Below are positions 1 through 6,323 of a stretch of 9,154 nt of DNA, in pieces. The DNA is taken from NCBI GenBank assembly GCA_002396885.1, contig DGXY01000132.1, forward strand, positions 32,843 through 41,996, read 5' to 3'. A model generated the notes under the pieces. The model was not told where the DNA came from. It saw only the letters and a program-made list of their open reading frames with translations, and searched no databases. Source of the DNA: Akkermansiaceae bacterium UBA5020 (GTDB taxonomy: Bacteria > Verrucomicrobiota > Verrucomicrobiia > Verrucomicrobiales > DEV007). Numbering within the stretch: the first letter of the stretch is position 1; each line of letters opens with the position of its first letter. The translations under genes were made by a program, and so were the position numbers.

Positions 1-720
1 CCTTTCCGTGAAGTCGTCGTCGAGGGCGAGCTCCGAATCGCGGGTGAATTTGATCGCGTAGGACTCGTAGCGATCGTAGGGAAACGTCGCGAAAACTTCA
101 TCGAGCCCGAAACGGATGATGTCGTCGAGATACATCACCAGCTGCGTCTCGCCCTTTTTGGGCAGGGGGATGAAACGAGGGAGATGCTGCGGGATCTCGA
201 TGAGGGCGTGCATCGGACGCCCCGCTCCGTTCGCCTTGCTCGCCTTCACCGCGAGATACATGGGAAGGTCCTTCAACTTCGGCAGCTTCGCCGTCGCTTT
301 GAGAATGATGGGGAAAATGTGGGGACTCACCTCGCGCCGGAAGTAATCGCGGAGATAATCGCGCAGCATCGCCGGCACCTCCGTCTCGCGGATGAGACGG
401 ATCCCGTTCCTTTCGAGGTCGGCGCGGACCCGCTCATAGGCGAGGTTGAAATGCTCTCCCTGTTCCGAGACGAGGTGGCGTATCGTCTTCAGGGTGAGGT
501 TCGGATCAGGAATATCGAGGCGTTTCCACCCATCGCCCAGCGACGCGATCCTTTTCAGGGTCGCAACCCGCACGCGGAAGAACTCGTCGAGATTCGAGCT
601 ATAGATTCCGAGGAACTTGATGCGCTCGAAAAGCGGGACGGAGGGATCCGCTGCCTCCTGCAACACTCGCGCATTGAACGACAGCCAACTCGTCTCTTTG
701 CTCCGGAACTCAGTCTCCAT
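1..720 (-). CDS. ppk1: Polyphosphate kinase Ppk1, N-terminal part (runs off the window)
   Basis: Ppk1 reversibly transfers the terminal phosphate of ATP onto polyphosphate chains at the inner membrane. The minus strand reads open for 240 codons from the ATG at 720 to the window edge, about the first third of a protein usually near 690-700 residues. Residues 10-16 (TSWLSFN), VLQEAADPSVP (19-29) and SSNLDEFFRVRVATLKR (41-57) are the hallmark of the Ppk N-terminal domain. N43 aligns with the ATP-contacting Asn45 of the E. coli enzyme. The stretch near 200-232 (LVMYLDDIIRFGL, then YAIKFTRDSEL) enters the middle domain. The phospho-accepting histidines lie in the C-terminal half, outside the window, so activity cannot be judged. 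It starts 56 nt after the PAP2 phosphatase gene on the same strand and may be co-transcribed. No good Shine-Dalgarno: an AGGA lies about 14 nt upstream. The family call is very secure. Confidence 0.96.
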   Translation of the reverse strand, partial: METEFRSKETSWLSFNARVLQEAADPSVPLFERIKFLGIYSSNLDEFFRVRVATLKRIASLGDGWKRLDIPDPNLTLKTIRHLVSEQGEHFNLAYERVRADLERNGIRLIRETEVPAMLRDYLRDYFRREVSPHIFPIILKATAKLPKLKDLPMYLAVKASKANGAGRPMHALIEIPQHLPRFIPLPKKGETQLVMYLDDIIRFGLDEVFATFPYDRYESYAIKFTRDSELALDDDFTER

Positions 721-776
721 AAAAGGTCGCAAATCCTAACCGTGACGCCTCGGAAAGCGAGCCGTTCTTTGTGATT

Positions 777-2186
777 TTATGGGCCTTCACCGGAGACCCA
801 GCCCAGCCTCCCGCGAAATCCCTCGCCTAGCTCGATCCGGTAAAACGCACCCCCCGGGGACTTTGCCTCCGACGGCACCGGACCGGAAATCCGGGCGTCG
901 CCCGCCGGCGTCACCGCAAAGACCTGCCCGCCGGATGCCACTTCGACCGATCCCTCCCCCGAGACCAGCTCGATGACAGGGCGTTCCTCCGTCGGTGCCG
1001 CAACGATCCTGACCCGGGCCGCTCCGGTGTCGAGCTTGAGACGGCGGACCCTCGCCCAAGGCACCTCGACCCGCACCGAGGCATTCACCTCGTTGAGCCA
1101 GCCGCTGATCCTCTCGGTGTAATCGATCGCCGCTCCGTCCTTCACCCGGGTCTCAAGATAGTTTCGTCCGATTTTCGAAGTGGGAATGCCGTGCCCCTTG
1201 GCGTCTGCAAGAATCCGGAATCCCTCTCCCGGCACGATCTCCACCTCCCCTACTTCGAGAATGAGGCGGACCGTGAGCGGGCCCTCCTTCGCGAAGTCGT
1301 TCGTCAGGGTGTAGGTCCGCTTCTCCGAATACGGGGTCGCGAGAAGCACTCCGGCGAGCACCCCGATTCCCACCAACGAAAAGGCGACCTTCAGGAGCAC
1401 GGGCATGGGACGGGACTCGGAGTTCGTGATCGAAAGAAGCGAACGATCGAGACGGAAAACCTTCGCGAGAACCAAGGGCGTGTACCAACACACCAACGCC
1501 GCCCAGACCACATCGGAAAAGAAATGGGCCCCCTGCGTCATCCTCGCGATGCCCATGAGGCCGCCGAGCGCAAGGCTGGAAAAGAGGATGACCCGGGCGA
1601 GGTCCGGACGTCGTCCCCGCACGAGGAAATAGAAAGCGAGAAAGTAGAATCCCATCGTCGCATGACCACAGGGAAACGAGAGGCCCTCGCTCGCGGCATC
1701 ATAGGAAAGGACGGGCTCGAACTCGGAGCGCCCGCCGAAATTCACCAGCTCGCGCGGACGCGGACGGCCCCAATACTCTTTCAGCACCGCATTCGTGATC
1801 ACTCCCGGGCCGATGATCCCGGAGAGGATGAGAAAACCCATCACCTTCCGCCAAGGACGCAGGGCCACCTTTCGCCAACTCCAGGCGAGCAGACCGATCG
1901 CCCCAAAAACGATCATCGCCGCCGGGAGGGTGCCTCCGTAATAGAGCGCCTTCCAGAAGGGATGCTCGCCCAACTGCCAGCCGCCTCCCCCGATCCGGTA
2001 GATCCAATCCTGCGCCGCCAGATCGAATCCCGACCATCGCACCCAGAACGTGATCGTCGAAGCGAGCGCGAGAGGCGCAAGCCACTCCAGAATCGTTCTG
2101 AGCCTTGAAGGAGAAGCCGGCCGATCCGCCAAGTCCACAAAAAAGCGACGGACGCCCCGGAGTTTCGCGGCAGATCCGTCGCTCAT
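777..2186 (-). CDS. PAP2-family membrane phosphatase fused to a C-terminal beta-rich domain
   Basis: Integral membrane phosphatase of the PAP2/lipid phosphatase superfamily, 469 residues from the chosen start. The three catalytic motifs are present: K136-x6-R143-P144 (KEYWGRPRP), P172-C173-G174-H175 where PSGH is usual, and R215-x5-H221-x3-D225. About seven hydrophobic segments are visible (roughly 31-50, 84-104, 114-134, 176-190, 197-213, 224-244, 264-284). The basic loops after segments 2 (WRKVALRPWRK) and 4 (RGRRPDLAR) point to the cytoplasm, so the motifs and the C-terminus should be periplasmic. Residues about 285-469 form a strand-rich soluble domain resembling DUF4097-like repeat folds; that comparison is my impression. 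The substrate is unknown; undecaprenyl pyrophosphate, lipid A or phosphatidate-type lipids are family possibilities. The frame stays open to 2342, but starting there would overlap the isomerase gene and add a low-complexity Arg/Ser-rich tail, so ATG 2186 is preferred. It lies between the isomerase and ppk1 on the same strand. Confidence 0.88.
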   Translation of the reverse strand: MSDGSAAKLRGVRRFFVDLADRPASPSRLRTILEWLAPLALASTITFWVRWSGFDLAAQDWIYRIGGGGWQLGEHPFWKALYYGGTLPAAMIVFGAIGLLAWSWRKVALRPWRKVMGFLILSGIIGPGVITNAVLKEYWGRPRPRELVNFGGRSEFEPVLSYDAASEGLSFPCGHATMGFYFLAFYFLVRGRRPDLARVILFSSLALGGLMGIARMTQGAHFFSDVVWAALVCWYTPLVLAKVFRLDRSLLSITNSESRPMPVLLKVAFSLVGIGVLAGVLLATPYSEKRTYTLTNDFAKEGPLTVRLILEVGEVEIVPGEGFRILADAKGHGIPTSKIGRNYLETRVKDGAAIDYTERISGWLNEVNASVRVEVPWARVRRLKLDTGAARVRIVAAPTEERPVIELVSGEGSVEVASGGQVFAVTPAGDARISGPVPSEAKSPGGAFYRIELGEGFRGRLGWVSGEGP

Positions 2187-2216
2187 GCGCGTTGGGACAA
2201 AAGGGTCGGTCCAGTG

Positions 2217-2231
2217 ACGAGACCCTCTCGT
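2217..2231 (-). other. Intercistronic hairpin between the isomerase and PAP2 genes
   Basis: A perfect 6-bp stem (ACGAGA/TCTCGT) closes a 3-nt loop, 10 nt past the isomerase stop codon and 30 nt before the PAP2 start. No T-run follows on the minus strand, so it is not a standard intrinsic terminator. It could mark an mRNA processing or stability site between two co-transcribed genes. Short stems also occur by chance, so confidence is low. Confidence 0.25.
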
Positions 2232-2241
2232 ATCCCGGAAA

Positions 2242-3108
2242 TCAAAGCCCCACGATAGGATAGAGGTTTTCCTTGCACCACTGGCCGTTCTGGATCGTGA
2301 TACCGTCGGGGTCCTCGACCGCGCCATGGGCCTCGTCCTCACAGATGATCCAGCCCTTGTAATCGCGGGCCACGAGCCATTCGGTGATGCGGTGGAAGTC
2401 GAGCTTGCCGGTGCCCATCTGCGACCAAGGCTCGGGTCCGTTGCCGGAGTAATCCTTGTAATGGATGTGGTTGACGAGGTGCTGCCACTTGTTGAGCGTC
2501 GCGATCACATCCATGCCGCCGCGGATGATGTGCCCGACGTCGGGGGTCCAGCCCGTCACGGAGGGATCGAGGCTGCTGAGGACGACGTCGTAGTCCTCTT
2601 GGGTGCGCACGAGCGAGGCCGGCGGGCTGTTCGGATGGTAAGAGCAGACCAAACCCGCGTCGGCGGCACGCTTCGAGACGGCGTTCACGTTCTTGGCGAT
2701 GTTGAGACGGCGGCGCTGCAGGTCGTGATTCCGACCACTAGGCAAAGTGACGGTGCCGAGCATGGCCCCGGGGAAATTCTGGAGGAACTTGATCGTGAAA
2801 TCGGCCGCGGCCTTCTCGGCGGGCGTCTCTTTTTCACCGTCCCAAGCACAGACGAGGGCGAGACCCGCCAGCTTCATCTTGTGCTTGGCGAGCGACTCCT
2901 TCATTTTGACCGGGTCGATCTCTGGCCCGAGCCAGTATTTGGAACAGCCGAGGGCGCTCTTGGAGATCTCGAGGACCATAGGCTCGATCCCGGTGAAGCC
3001 CGCCTTGGCGGCCACCTTGATCATGTGCTCGAGTTTGTTGTCGTAGCCCTTGCCGGTGCCCTGCATGAACCAGGTGTAGACCTGGGAACCGAATCGAATG
3101 TTGCTCAT
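2242..3108 (-). CDS. Sugar phosphate isomerase/epimerase family protein (xylose-isomerase-like TIM barrel)
   Basis: Soluble 288-residue TIM-barrel enzyme of the AP-endonuclease-2/xylose-isomerase-like family, which isomerises, epimerises or dehydrates sugars and polyols using a divalent metal. Likely metal and acid-base positions follow the family pattern: E42 in GIEPMV, H158 in YHPN, D190 and H193 in PDVGH, H214/H216 in NHIHYKD, and E257 in IICEDE. The PDVGH...HIHYKD pattern resembles inosose dehydratase (IolE) and hydroxypyruvate isomerase relatives, but the substrate cannot be told from sequence. The length is normal for the family. No signal peptide is seen, so it is probably cytoplasmic. 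The ATG at 3108 gives a proper N-terminus running into the first barrel strand (RFGSQVYTWF). It sits 50 nt after the alpha/beta hydrolase and 55 nt before the PAP2 gene, all on the minus strand. Confidence 0.9.
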   Translation of the reverse strand: MSNIRFGSQVYTWFMQGTGKGYDNKLEHMIKVAAKAGFTGIEPMVLEISKSALGCSKYWLGPEIDPVKMKESLAKHKMKLAGLALVCAWDGEKETPAEKAAADFTIKFLQNFPGAMLGTVTLPSGRNHDLQRRRLNIAKNVNAVSKRAADAGLVCSYHPNSPPASLVRTQEDYDVVLSSLDPSVTGWTPDVGHIIRGGMDVIATLNKWQHLVNHIHYKDYSGNGPEPWSQMGTGKLDFHRITEWLVARDYKGWIICEDEAHGAVEDPDGITIQNGQWCKENLYPIVGL

Positions 3109-3119
3109 ACGTCGCAGTT

Positions 3120-3145
3120 AAAAGGAAAAAGTGAAAAGTAAAAGG
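3120..3145. repeat. Short A/G-rich tandem-like tract between hydrolase and isomerase genes
   Basis: Plus-strand purine-rich stretch made of four imperfect units: AAAAGG, AAAAAGTG, AAAAGT and AAAAGG. On the coding (minus) strand it is a pyrimidine-rich leader ending 11 nt before the isomerase ATG. It differs sharply in composition from the GC-rich surroundings. It could be a low-complexity remnant or a pyrimidine-rich ribosome-loading leader; neither role is shown. Confidence 0.5.
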
Positions 3146-3158
3146 TTTTGTGAGGCGC

Positions 3159-3962
3159 TCAATGTTTTCGCAGCCATTTCCGCACGCGGGGATTGAAGTC
3201 GTCCATCACTTCCCAGTGGAAGGCATGGCCGGCTCCGCTGTAGAAATGGGTGTCGCAGTTGGGGATACCGGCAGCGACTTCCTTCGCCATCCAGAGCGGG
3301 GTGAAGATGTCATCCTTCCCGCCGATGACCAGACAGGGAGCCTTGATCTTGCCAAGCTTGGCATGAGTGTCGTGACCGACGCAAGCCGCCGCCTGACCGC
3401 GGAGGCCGTGGAGCGGCTGGGGACGCGGATTGGTGTCGAAGTCCTTCCTTCCCGCGAGCATTCCCTTGTAAGCCTCGGCATTGTCCCAGAACGGCTTTGT
3501 GAAGATGAGAAGCTGGATCCACTCGAGGAACTGCTCGTTGTCGAGGTGCGCCTTGCAGACCTTCATGTGATTGAAAATGCCGCGGGCGTAGTTGTCGACC
3601 TTCGCCCAGGGGCACATGAGGACGGCGCTGCGCACCTTCTTCGGATGCCGCAGGCAGAGCTGCTGAGCGATGATGGAACCCATCGAAACGCCGACGATGC
3701 GGGCGGACTGGATGCCGAGCGCGTCCATGAGACCGGCGTAGTCATCGGCCATCATCGCGCTGGTGTAGTCGCCGGCGGGCTTGTCCGTCTGGCCCACTCC
3801 GCGATTGTCCGGCATGATGCAGCGGAATTCCTGGCTCCAATCGTCCGCGTGCGCCTGCCAGACATCTCCGGTGGCGGTGATTCCCATGATCAGGATGACG
3901 GGATCTCCGCTCCCTTTCTCCTCATAATACATCTGGATTCCGTTGGTGGTGACGTGGGGCAT
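3159..3962 (-). CDS. Alpha/beta hydrolase
   Basis: 267-residue alpha/beta-hydrolase-fold enzyme with a complete catalytic triad: Ser93 in the nucleophile elbow GVSMG (91-95), Asp218 in GGKDDIFTP (214-222) and His246 in GAGHAFHW (243-250). The oxyanion region reads IMGITATG (25-32), with Met-Gly in place of the common His-Gly; this variant occurs in many family members. PDNRGVGQTDKP (51-62) is the usual strand-4 loop seen in enol-lactonase and esterase relatives, and residues about 120-200 would be the cap. No signal peptide, so likely cytoplasmic. An ester or lactone substrate is the general family expectation; the exact one is unknown. It is the first gene of the minus-strand run, 50 nt upstream of a TIM-barrel isomerase, so the pair may act in one catabolic route. 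The ATG at 3962 fits the family N-terminus and no Shine-Dalgarno precedes it. Confidence 0.92.
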   Translation of the reverse strand: MPHVTTNGIQMYYEEKGSGDPVILIMGITATGDVWQAHADDWSQEFRCIMPDNRGVGQTDKPAGDYTSAMMADDYAGLMDALGIQSARIVGVSMGSIIAQQLCLRHPKKVRSAVLMCPWAKVDNYARGIFNHMKVCKAHLDNEQFLEWIQLLIFTKPFWDNAEAYKGMLAGRKDFDTNPRPQPLHGLRGQAAACVGHDTHAKLGKIKAPCLVIGGKDDIFTPLWMAKEVAAGIPNCDTHFYSGAGHAFHWEVMDDFNPRVRKWLRKH

Positions 3963-4016
3963 GACAGGGGTGGGGCTTTCGGTTGATATCTAAGGGCGTG
4001 AAGGTTGCGCCTTCGT

Positions 4017-4072
4017 CGGAATCGTGTCCAGCAGAAAGCGTAAAAAGGATCACGCGACAAGCGACGATTCCG
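4017..4072. repeat. 9-bp inverted repeat with a 38-nt spacer
   Basis: CGGAATCGT (4017-4025) is exactly reversed as ACGATTCCG (4064-4072). Within the spacer, CGTGTCC (4023-4029) can also pair with GGATCACG (4048-4055) with one bulged base, using part of the same left arm, so two structures would compete. On the minus strand this falls in the likely 5' leader or promoter zone of the hydrolase gene. It may be a protein-binding pair or an RNA hairpin. By rough estimate a 9-bp repeat in a region this size is not very rare by chance. Confidence 0.35.
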
Positions 4073-4214
4073 GTTTCACCTGACTCCACAAGTAGTATCT
4101 TCCCTAAACTCTGGAATTTCAAAAAGTAGCAGCTTCGGCACCTTGCGATGGACCCAAGTGACAATTCCGAAACTTTCGAGTCGAAATTTTTCCCGTTTCA
4201 CTCGGAAATTGGCG

Positions 4215-4244
4215 TTCAAATGTCCGTTCTGAGTTTTTTATGTT
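4215..4244 (+). promoter_or_regulatory. Candidate sigma-70-type promoter for the porin gene
   Basis: TTCAAA (4215-4220) and TATGTT (4239-4244) are separated by 18 nt and each matches four of six consensus positions (TTGACA and TATAAT). The site ends 54 nt before the porin ATG at 4299, a plausible leader length, and lies in the most AT-rich part of the intergenic region. The matches are moderate, so this is a suggestion only. Confidence 0.28.
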
Positions 4245-4298
4245 TCATTTCCGTCACTTTTGGCGCATACAGACGTTCGCAACCGCTTCCGATTCACC

Positions 4299-5486
4299 AT
4301 GCCCTCTAACACCCTCTCACCCCTATCTCTTGCAGCGTCTCTCTTGCTCGTCTCCGGATGGTCCCATGCCGGCGACACCGACAAAGTCGTGATTGACGAC
4401 AAAATGCCGATCGAATCCGCCAGTTTTTGCGACCTTTTCGACGCGGGAACGCTCTATGAAGGGGACGGCTTCATCAAGGAGATCGCGCTCCACAGCCGCT
4501 ATCACGGGCAGTTCATCTCCCAGCAGGAGGAAGTCGAGGGATCTCCCAACAATGGTTTTCACGAATACCAGCATCGTCGTTTCCGTCTCGGCTTCAATAT
4601 CGAGATGGCGAACGACCTCTCTTTCGTGGTCGAGGCCAACGTCGCCGACTTGAGCGGACTGACCCGTGAAGCTTTCATCGACGACTTCCAGGAGTTCTAT
4701 TTCAAATGGAAGCCCTCCGATGAATTCTTCATCGCCGTCGGGAAGCAGAAGCACCCTTTTAGCCGGGAAGACATCGAGTCCTCCAAGCGGATCAAGACCA
4801 TCGAACGTTCTGCGATCGTGAACGAAGTCGGCGGCGGACGCCCCTGGGGAGCGGTGGTGGGTTTCGCCACCGGCGAATTCCAACACGCGGTGGGCGGCTG
4901 GCTCTACGGTGGTCACCTCGAGGCACCTTCGTGGGTTGATTTCGAGTCCCATGGCGGACTCTCCTACAACCTCTCTCGCGAAATCTCGAAGTCGACCACG
5001 CTCTACTTCGACTACGCCTACACCGCCAACGACGGCGGGAACTCCTCTTCCCAGGGCCCGGCCGCGCAGGATTTCGGCCTTTCTTACGAGCACTCCCTCG
5101 CCGTGGGCGCCTCATACGAGAAGGATCGGTTCGAACTCATCACCGACCTCGTCGGCGGCTTCAACCGCGAGGCAAGCGGAACCATTCCCGTCGGAGAAGA
5201 CACCTGGGGCTTCTACATCGTGCCTTCTTACGATCTCACCGATAATCTGGAAGCGGTGTTCCAATACGCCTACCTCGACTCAGGGCGCGAGCAACGGCCC
5301 CAGCGGTCGGATGTCCGTCAGAACGTGGAGAACTACCACACCTTCTACCTCGGGCTCCAGTATTTCCTCTGCGGCGAGAATCTGAAGCTGACGGGAGGCT
5401 ACGAAATCGCCACCGGGGACGTCTTCGGCACCTCGACGGGCATCGAAACAGGCACGTGGATGGTCGGTGTGCGCAGCTACTTCTGA
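4299..5486 (+). CDS. Outer-membrane beta-barrel porin, phosphate-selective porin O/P-like family
   Basis: 395-residue exported porin. Residues 1-24 form a signal peptide: a hydrophobic core (LSLAASLLLVSG), then a signal peptidase I site after SHA (22-24). The mature part has the alternating strands and turns of a 16- to 18-stranded barrel: LHSRYHGQF (64-72), RRFRLGFNIEM (93-103), EFYFKWKPS (132-140), FFIAVGKQKHPFSRED (143-158), GTWMVGVRSYF (385-395). It ends in an aromatic residue, the usual outer-membrane assembly signal. The GKQK-x-PFSRE segment and overall pattern match OprO/OprP-like porins, which let anions or other small solutes through; specificity cannot be read here. Two cysteines survive in the mature protein, C44 (ASFCDLFDAG) and C358 (QYFLCGENL). 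Reading from an upstream TTG at 4260 would add 13 polar residues before the signal peptide, so ATG 4299 is preferred. It diverges from the hydrolase gene and ends before a likely terminator. Confidence 0.88.
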   Translation: MPSNTLSPLSLAASLLLVSGWSHAGDTDKVVIDDKMPIESASFCDLFDAGTLYEGDGFIKEIALHSRYHGQFISQQEEVEGSPNNGFHEYQHRRFRLGFNIEMANDLSFVVEANVADLSGLTREAFIDDFQEFYFKWKPSDEFFIAVGKQKHPFSREDIESSKRIKTIERSAIVNEVGGGRPWGAVVGFATGEFQHAVGGWLYGGHLEAPSWVDFESHGGLSYNLSREISKSTTLYFDYAYTANDGGNSSSQGPAAQDFGLSYEHSLAVGASYEKDRFELITDLVGGFNREASGTIPVGEDTWGFYIVPSYDLTDNLEAVFQYAYLDSGREQRPQRSDVRQNVENYHTFYLGLQYFLCGENLKLTGGYEIATGDVFGTSTGIETGTWMVGVRSYF

Positions 5487-5492
5487 AAGCAA

Positions 5493-5505
5493 CGGCTTTG
5501 AGCCG
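5493..5505. terminator. Small hairpin in the convergent gap, possible end signal for the LolA-like gene
   Basis: CGGCT-TTG-AGCCG forms a perfect 5-bp stem with a 3-nt loop. Read on the minus strand it follows the LolA-like gene and is trailed by only a weak T-rich stretch (TTGCTTTC), so it is at best a weak terminator for that gene. The stem is short. Confidence 0.22.
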
Positions 5506-5527
5506 AACCTTCACAAACCCGGTTCCT

Positions 5528-5553
5528 GATCCAGAGGGGGACTGGTCTTTTTT
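5528..5553 (+). terminator. Likely rho-independent terminator of the porin gene
   Basis: The stem GATCCAG/CTGGTC has six pairs with one bulged T, closes a 7-nt AGGGGGA loop, and is followed directly by six T residues (5548-5553). It lies 42 nt after the porin stop codon in the gap between the convergent porin and LolA-like genes, where a terminator is expected. The bulge and modest stem length lower confidence. Confidence 0.5.
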
Positions 5554-5564
5554 GTGTAGTATAA

Positions 5565-6323
5565 TCAATCCACCGTCGCCTTGATCTGCATCCGGGTGCT
5601 CGAGGTGACGGTGCCGCCGGTGAGGCCGGTGACGGACTCGATGCGCATCTCGTCGACCATCCAGACATCGCCGAACTTCTTGCCGCTGAGCACTTCGAAA
5701 CGACGGATGGGGCGACCGCCATGGTCGTTGCCGATCATCTTCAGCATCCCGCCGCTCAATTTGTCGATCCAGACGTCGACGCTGGAGTAAGCCCCGGCCC
5801 CGTCGGGATTGCGGATTGAGAGGAGGATGCAATCGCGGCCCTTATGTTTCTCCTGACGGACAATGCGGGCACTGGGCCAGTAAAGGAAACGCATGGAGAG
5901 GTCGTCGTAGGTGATGTCGGTGCCCCGGACCTTTTCGCCGAATTTCGCGGGCGGCACCGGCTGCATTTCCGCCCCGCCCACCCCCTCGAATAGGCCGAAG
6001 CGTTGGTCCCGCGTATCGAGGTAAACGATTTGAGCCGGATTGTCGAAAATGAAGCGGATCGATTCGGGCTTCAGACTGAGGATGAAGGGCACCTTTTTCG
6101 TGATTCCCATCAACAGATTCCCGGTGAAGTCGCGGTTGAAGAGCGTGTAGCTGAAGCGCACGAGCTTGAGGACCTCGTCGGCCGTCATCTGATCAATGGA
6201 CTTTCCGGCGAATTCCGGAGCCTCTCCGACTGGCGGAACCTCTTTCGCCTCTTCCTGGGCATGCCCCGGGGCGGCAAGGGCGACGACGAAAGCCAAAACG
6301 AGGGTTGAGAAACGAGGGATCAT
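5565..6323 (-). CDS. LolA-like outer membrane lipoprotein-sorting protein
   Basis: 252-residue secreted protein of the LolA-like 'outer membrane lipoprotein-sorting' group (COG2834 type). Residues 1-22 are a signal peptide with core STLVLAFVVALAAP and cleavage expected after GHA. The mature part starts with a helix (MTADEVLKLVRFSY, 46-59). It continues as the half-barrel strands typical of the family, including FIFDNPAQIVYLDTRDQRFGL (91-111), GTDITYDDLSMRFLYWP (134-150), GRDCILLSIRNPD (162-174), SVDVWIDKLSGGMLKM (181-196) and DVWMVDEMRI (219-228). Family members bind hydrophobic ligands or lipid in the periplasm. True LolA moves lipoproteins, but this branch is mostly uncharacterised, so the role is inferred. 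The frame stays open upstream to 6779, but only ATG 6323 gives a signal peptide. It converges on the porin and diverges from the thioesterase gene. Confidence 0.85.
   Translation of the reverse strand: MIPRFSTLVLAFVVALAAPGHAQEEAKEVPPVGEAPEFAGKSIDQMTADEVLKLVRFSYTLFNRDFTGNLLMGITKKVPFILSLKPESIRFIFDNPAQIVYLDTRDQRFGLFEGVGGAEMQPVPPAKFGEKVRGTDITYDDLSMRFLYWPSARIVRQEKHKGRDCILLSIRNPDGAGAYSSVDVWIDKLSGGMLKMIGNDHGGRPIRRFEVLSGKKFGDVWMVDEMRIESVTGLTGGTVTSSTRMQIKATVD

Larger units (their letters stand above)
3963..4298. promoter_or_regulatory. Divergent intergenic region between the hydrolase run and the porin
   Basis: 336 nt without a credible gene, more AT-rich than the coding regions. It must hold the start signals for the porin to the right and probably for the four-gene minus-strand run to the left. 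Visible elements are a 9-bp inverted repeat (4017-4025/4064-4072), a small hairpin GAAGG-TTGCG-CCTTC at 4000-4014, a palindrome TTTCGA-G-TCGAAA at 4174-4186, and a porin promoter candidate at 4215-4244. GTTTCAC occurs at about 4074 and 4195. No two-repeat Pho-box pattern was found. A small frame reading through 4164-3922 on the minus strand looks non-coding. Confidence 0.6.

Noticed and set aside
184..774. Plus-strand open frame of 196 codons opposite ppk1
   Set aside because: It is antisense to a clearly conserved Ppk1 reading, and its protein is Arg/Glu-rich with no recognisable domain.
1191..2108. 305-codon plus-strand frame opposite the PAP2 gene
   Set aside because: The minus strand has all three phosphatase motifs and membrane segments; the plus-strand product is charged and low-complexity.
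2187..2342. Upstream extension of the PAP2 frame to an ATG at 2342 (52 more residues)
   Set aside because: It would overlap the end of the isomerase gene by 101 nt and adds an Arg/Ser/Thr-rich stretch unlike any PAP2 N-terminus.
2326..3986. Two long plus-strand frames (271 and 278 codons) opposite the isomerase and hydrolase
   Set aside because: Both mirror genes with complete catalytic motifs. Such shadows are common in GC-rich genes with strong third-position bias.
3922..4164. 80-codon minus-strand frame across the hydrolase start and its upstream region
   Set aside because: It overlaps the hydrolase start in another frame and shows no domain, signal peptide or credible start signal.
3963..4298. 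Pho box in the porin/hydrolase intergenic region
   Set aside because: Single TGTC or GTCAC-like pieces occur, but no pair of direct repeats with the expected 11-nt period.
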